Below, one piece after another: positions 58,245 to 64,000 of a stretch of 64,000 bases of DNA. This stretch comes from Amblyornis subalaris (Eukaryota > Chordata > Aves > Passeriformes > Ptilonorhynchidae). The notes beneath the pieces are model-generated. The model did not search any database and was not told the origin of the DNA. It was given only the letters and a program-made list of their open reading frames with translations. Position numbers and translations under genes: made by a program. The stretch spans positions 1,779,981 through 1,843,980 of the forward strand of contig JACAXG010000092.1 in the NCBI GenBank assembly GCA_018881555.1, given 5' to 3'. Position 1 is the first letter of the stretch, and the number at the start of each line of letters is the position of its first letter.

Positions 58245-58674
58245 TACAGAGGTGGTCAGCAGTTCCTGGAGAGCGGATTGCACATGGCAGCCTGTAACTC
58301 ATCAGGAAAGCAAGGCTCCATCACACACAGCAGTGGCTTGGGAAGGCAAACGTCCTAACTCCAAATGCCCCCTCTTCCTTCTCCTTCCCCCAGCTCATAT
58401 GCTGAGCATGACACCACATGGTATGGAATATCCTTTTGGTCAGTTGGGATCAACTCTCCTGTCTGTGTCCCTCACAGATTCTTGTGTAGCAACAGCCTGC
58501 ATGCTGCTGGGGTAGTGTGAGAAGCAGAAAAGACCTTGATGCTGTGTAAGCACTTCTCAGCAATAAGAGAAACATCCCTGTGTTATCAACACTGTTTTCA
58601 GCACAAATCCAAAGCATATTCCCATGCTAGCTACTATGATGAAAATTAACTTTATCCCAGCCAGACCAGGTACA
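58245..58674 (-). mobile_element. LTR of an avian endogenous retrovirus, R/U5 side truncated
   Basis: Read in reverse it matches the LTR group of 36835 and 20380: cagcagttcctggagagcg, gcttgggaaggcaaacgtcc, gagcatgacaccacatggtatgg, cttttggtcagttgggatca, gtgttatcaacactgttttcagcac and the end tatcccagccagacc...taca at 58674. The left part, which would be R and U5, is missing, so only the U3-side two thirds remain. No partner LTR is present. Confidence 0.85.
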
Positions 58675-61600
58675 TTAGTGCATATGCAGACAGCCCAAGA
58701 TACTAGCAGTCCACACAGATTGCAAAATTTATGGGCAATACTTGGCCTGTCATACAGACCTCCTACATAAGTTCTAGATTTAAAAACTAATTTCTGGTAT
58801 AAATGAAGTGAATTATCAAATAGCAGACAAAGAAAACCCCAACACAAACCCTCCACCTAAATTATCTGTGCACCAAAAAGCTTTATTGTGCAAAATTAGA
58901 ATGATTTATGAGACATCATCCTTAAGAAGAATGAGCATTTGAAGAACATACGAATTTTTGGCAATATCTATATATTTGAAAATATGTGATTCTTCTGTTC
59001 AGCAACACTTACACTCTCTTTTCCAACAGTCCTTCGTTGCAATGTTACGTGACTCAGAATATGTGCAAGATTGAGGCCAACCTTGCTATAAAAATCATGC
59101 CTCACACNCGATATGATCTCCCGAATGGATCTTTTATGGAAAAAAAAAACAATCGGTGAAAGAGGGAGAGTTAACAGCTAACTGCTGGTTTCCGTAGATT
59201 TGAAGTAGCAAAGAAGAGGAATATGTGTATTTCAAGACCACAGAAAATTACATACCTTCAGAAAAAATTAAAAATATATGAAATATGCTGTAGTATAAGA
59301 GCTACTTTCACATAAGAAGAAAGCAAAATGACTGTTCAGCTTCTTTTTTACAGTTTGATTTGCTTTTTTCTCATTTGATCAGAGAACAGACCATGTGGTT
59401 TGCAAAATTAGTAGCATGAATGTATATGAATTTAATATATATAATGTTTGCAATGTTATTGAGTAGAGATCACGAATCTTCACTTAATTTCACAAATTCC
59501 TATGGGAATGCTATACTAACAGAAAAAGATATGCCTTGCAAATGCAAGCTTTTAACGGCACCCTATTTTTCTTGCAATGATTGCATTTGAACAAGCTTTA
59601 ATGAAACAGAAAAAGTTGCTAAAGCTCTCACAGCCTTCACACTTGTCAATGTCCTTTTCATTCTGTGGGAGTAAGAGCAAAAGATGAATGAGCTGTAAGC
59701 CACTTAAGTCTACATGGAAGGTAAAATGAAACTACCACTTTGAAAAACCAAACTACAAATAACTTTCACACTAACTAAATTGCACCACATGGCATTGTCA
59801 GATTTTCTGTCTTATAAAATCCAATAAAAACCACACACAGAAGACAACCTACATTTTTCAAAAATTCACGAGTCAATACATCTGTCTCAGACTTTATCTC
59901 AAAATCAGTAATTATAAAAGTACTTCACTTTTACACTAGCATCGGTGTTTTAGAATCAAGAAAAAATTCTGTTTAACTTTCATGTTATATATGAGCATCT
60001 GCAAATACACAAAATACGTGGTAAATGGTCTCTTAGGTCAATGTCAGTTAGAAAACACTGACACAATAATCCTGCAGTGACCATATGGTGTGAATTTGTC
60101 AGCTTGGCAGTGAAAGGTGGAGCTTCAAAGGTGGGAAGTAGGACGATGCTTTATTCCCTCATTTCCCATTTGCTTTGTTCAAATATGCAACAGGCAGCTT
60201 TATCACTTTGGGTGCAAAAAAACCCATGCAGCCTTGAGTGGGTGCCTTTGCAAATAGAAATGTATTCAGACATGCCTTTGAAAATACCTAGGTTCAAATC
60301 TTCAAAGCCTAATATCAAAGAGGTTATGAAGAAATGGCAAAGATTATATTTCAGAAATTAAACTGAAGACCTATTTCCTGCTCTTCATACCAAAATGTGA
60401 ATGCTTAACTAACGAGGAAGGATCTGTAGTCCATTTACAAGAGACATCTCTTCTAGGCAGGGTGTGTGAAGGGCCAGGCCCAAAGCATGTATGGCTGGGC
60501 AGAGTGTGGACAAAGTCCTGCCAGAACAGACGTACTCCTTGCACAGAGCAGTTTTTGAGCAAGGCTGCCAAAGCATGCCAAACCCAAGGCACTAAAGGAA
60601 ACTTGAAGTAAAAATACTGGGGGAGCTAGCATCACCATCAACATTCCTGTTCTTTTTGCATTCCTGTTGGTGGTAAGCTCTAACAGAGGTTGTGCTAGTT
60701 ATTTGTTCATCTGGCTTGGAAATGATCCCAAACTTAGTATGGCAAATTTCTAATGAACCCTCCTACACTGATCTATAAAACAGATTATAATTTCTGTAAT
60801 CTGGATAAATACAGTTAAATCTCATTTTTTCTCATAAAACCATAAGGTCAGTTAAAAAAAAAGGAAACAACAACTTAAAATCAGGAACTCAAAAATGCCC
60901 CATGTATGCAAACACTAAAACCAGATCAGCTTTAAAGGAATTGTTCTGAGACAGGACCATCAAATCATAAAAATTCTTGTATGGGTGAACCGAAGCCTTC
61001 TATCCACTTTCTACACTGTAGGATGGGTCATTAACTCAGTTATGCACAATTGAAACAATTTCCTGTTTTAAAACTGCTAGCCTCTTCAATGCAAAACACC
61101 ATTTCCTTACACACTAAAATAATAGTAACAAATAAATACAACTTCTTGGTAGTACTAATAGTTGTTTGTTGCCTGTTCACAATAAATTCCTGGTGAGAAT
61201 GAAATTTGTACTAAAAGATTACTTCCCCTGATGCTTATCAACTTGGTTGCTTCTGATAGTATTTATCACAGGTCTTTTGCCTCTACGAGTTAAGTTTAAA
61301 ACAGGAATGAAAATGAGTGTGAAGGTAAGAGTGAGTGACTTAATCGGTTTAGGAGGGTTTTGTGATTCTTTCTTCCATAAACTAATGAGAAAAAAACAGT
61401 ATGTGTTCTCAGTGTGCTATTTCCTATTACAACTGAACAGACAACTTACTTCCATCAAAAGATCTCATCCCCAAATTCCGGATTGCAGACATTTGTTTCC
61501 TAGTCTGTGTCATAAACTAATTCTGAAGCTTATCTGAACATAAAGTAGTTAATTAAATTTTCTAAATTAGCAAAGGAACAAGCACACACTCCTTAAAACA

Positions 61601-63902
61601 GAAAAGCCCTTTTTCCTGGGTTAGTTTTCTGCCATTTTACTGACTTGATCAGGTAAACTTCAAGTTAGAATAAAATCAGCGAAAGTAAGAGTAAGAGGAT
61701 AAATGACTTCTGTCTTTCAAAAGCAAGCTGTTAATTTGTTTCCACTCATAAGAAGGAATTTCTGTGCCTTCTCAGAACAGCTAAATTCAGCTACCAATAT
61801 GCAGTCAGGTTAATGATTATACAGTATAGACCTACTTGCTACTATTTTCAGTACCAATTTCTTAAATATTCCTAATATTTTCCTTTTTTAATTAGTGAAA
61901 GAATTCTTTCTTAGAGATTTATTTTTCTTAACAGGAGATGGAACTCCTCTCAAATTTCACAAAGATTTCGTTAATAATCCATGTAAAAATAGTGTGGGAA
62001 TTGATTTTTTATTTTTCCTTATTTGATTTCTAAGAAGTTAAAATAAAAGAAATAAAATATTTTCTTTTGAAAAACTTTTCAACTTGACTTTTGTTATCTA
62101 TGAGCAGGTTACGGAAACTAATTAAGCACTGATGCTTAAATAATTTCTTTAATTAGTAGTGGTAGTTTTCCATGATAAAATGTGTCCTTTTAGTATTCAC
62201 CATATTTAAACTATTGTATTAAATAGAAGCTATTTCATTTTCTAATACCTTATTAACCTAGGTAATTATTGTTAGAAATATTAATCTCACACATTAAAAG
62301 GTGTTTGTCATCTTTTTTGCCCAAAAAATCTGTGTGCTTTGGGACATGTATTTGACAGAACATCTTCTAAAATCTCTCCTGTTGTGTTTTGATTAAAAAT
62401 TGAATATTTTTGTATTTGTAGAAAAACAAGCAAACATTTCAGATTAGAAAAATTTAACTCTATTTCACTTGCTCTCCTTGCAAGGGGGGAGAAAAAAGTG
62501 GGAGGGGAAAAGTGGAGGGGAAACAGTGGGGGTAAAAAAAGGCCCTTTTAGGGATAATGGCTTATTACTCTGACAATGCATACTTCCTGAACAGAAAATA
62601 TTCATTCAGAAGGGTTCCAGTCTCTTTTAAAGCACTCTTTTAAGACCTTATTTGTCGTAAAATTACTGTATTGTAGAGATAAAGATTACATCTGTGCTAA
62701 ACTGCTTNGACTTTCATTTATTTTATTCTTCCTCAAAAAGCCATGTTCTTGAAGGAGATGCACATACTGATTGCTACTGTGTTGACAAAATAACTTCTCT
62801 CTTTACAATCTTTTGGTTTTTATACATTCATAAAGTAGATAGGTCATTTAAAAAAATTGTTAGATGTTTCACCCAAAGAACAATTGCAAAACATTAAAAA
62901 AAATTAAACTATGAGAGTAGGTATAAAAGCTTCACTGTGGAGCGCTTATAACACATTTGCTGTTTTATAGTCATGAATGTTATTTCTGTTAATAGCTGAG
63001 ACTCATCCTAGTGTTGAAGAAAGGAAAATTCTCGCAGAATTCCTCTGAATAACTGAAACATATAATTTGATCAGATGACCAGTCAAAACATTAACATATG
63101 GTTTTCTTCAAATGTTTTGAGTACAAAGATAATTTTAAGTGTCCCAAAATGAATGAAAGATAGCTTTATGTTTACTATTATTAGAGTATAATAGCTTTAT
63201 GTGTTACTCTATCTTCATTAGCAGCGAGGTTTTGCCTGGCACCAGGTTCATTTTCAAGTTTCTGTCTCTTATACGAAGTCTGACTTTCAGAGATGCTGAG
63301 CATGAAAAATTCTTTTTGTGTAGGACCAGAAATGCTTAACAGTTCCTCCAACATAGTAATCCAACTAAATTCACCAGTGCTGAGGCATCCAGAAAGAGTG
63401 CTCCTGTGGAAATTGAGGTATTGAATTCCTTTTTGTCCTCTTTTATAATGAGTAGCACAAATATTTTCCAGGGAATTTACAAGGTTCTATTAATTAATGC
63501 CTATTAATTTATTTGAAATCCCTAAAGAAAAGACNTTATGTAATTGCAAAATATTATTATTCCCCATTTAAATTATGAGCTTTATTCTTCATTTTACAAG
63601 TGGAGCATTCCGTCTGATTTTCTACTGGCTATGTGCCAAATTGGGAAGCCTTTTAATTACCTGCTAGAGTGACAAGGGCCATTAGGCAGCTTAGGGTGCA
63701 GCTTCTCATTGAGAACCCAGTGCTTCCAGCCTAAAGAGGATTATGTGTGCCATCTACTGCTCAGGAGTCAATTAATAATTTGAAATATCAACTAAAGAAG
63801 GGAAGGAAGAGCTGTGATGACATTATGCTAATTGATTCCTGTAGTTGTACTGAAGTGAGTCATAGCAGTATATTACAGAATTAGTGCTTCAGATGGATTG
63901 GA
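58675..63902. other. AT-rich noncoding stretch
   Basis: About 5.2 kb without a recognised interspersed repeat or gene. A somewhat GC-richer patch at 60420-60640 is unassigned, and a G/A-rich patch lies at 62484-62540. The last 300 bp (63590-63890) contain homeodomain- and POU-like motifs, discussed under findings. Confidence 0.5.
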
Positions 63903-64000
63903 ATCATGGAATCGTTCAGGTTGGAAAAGACCTTTAAGATCATTGAGTCCACCCATTAACCTATACTGCCAAGTCCACCACTAAACTATGTCCCTAAGTG
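63903..64000 (-). mobile_element. CR1 LINE 3' end, cut by the window edge
   Basis: In plus orientation it starts with a variant of the reversed tail (aatcatggaatcgttcaggt), then ggaaaagacctttaagatca and cattgagtccacccattaac, the typical beginning of a minus-strand CR1. It continues beyond the window. Confidence 0.85.

Noticed and set aside
1..64000. CRISPR arrays, bacterial operons, mitochondrial insertions, rRNA or snRNA genes
   Set aside because: I looked for regularly spaced repeats and for recognisable conserved RNA sequences and saw none; the sequence is eukaryotic and transposon-rich.

Overview
This window is avian nuclear DNA, most likely from a passerine bird. It is AT-rich and gene-poor. 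I could not establish a single complete host gene, tRNA gene, rRNA gene, CRISPR array or bacterial or viral operon. The bird assignment rests on nine CR1 LINE fragments with the typical tail of repeated ATTCTATGA/ATTCTGTGA-type units, and on many LTRs of the endogenous-retrovirus group common in birds. The passerine assignment rests on a 131 bp tRNA-Ile/CR1 hybrid SINE at 34718-34848, which resembles TguSINE1 of songbirds.

Layout: 1-7093 holds AT-rich DNA, a head-to-head pair of CR1 fragments (1975-2748), a very CpG-dense LTR on the minus strand (3783-4594) and a plus-strand LTR (6522-7093). 7094-20379 is mostly single-copy AT-rich DNA with one CR1 tail (9433-9687) and a few enhancer-like motif clusters. 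20380-24472 holds a minus-strand LTR, a long plus-strand LTR of 1.1 kb and an old minus-strand CR1. 24473-32545 is single-copy AT-rich DNA with simple repeats. 32546-36078 is the most structured locus: a decayed ERV (5' LTR, primer-binding site, broken pol with RNase H and integrase remnants, nested SINE, no 3' LTR) bracketed by two diverged copies of a ~190 bp direct repeat. 36835-54879 alternates LTRs, CR1 pieces and unique DNA; it includes a 1 kb CR1 with 120 open codons across the reverse-transcriptase core. 58245-58674 is another LTR, and 63903-64000 is a CR1 tail running off the window.

Nothing here works together as a pathway. The genes present are remnants of self-copying elements: CR1 encodes the reverse transcriptase that also moves the SINE, and the LTRs are mostly solo promoters left after recombination. 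The window could be intergenic or deep inside a large intron. One exon-like open frame on the minus strand (20240-20372) hints at the second option but is weak. Single-base Ns are strongly concentrated in 42.2-54.1 kb, so that part of the assembly is less certain. I did not find a convincing new biological system. The best leads are the repeat-bracketed ERV, the CpG-island-like LTR with its 95 bp insert, and a CpG-retaining palindrome cluster near 15 kb. LTR and CR1 family assignments come from recognising shared motifs and comparing copies within the window; no database search was run.
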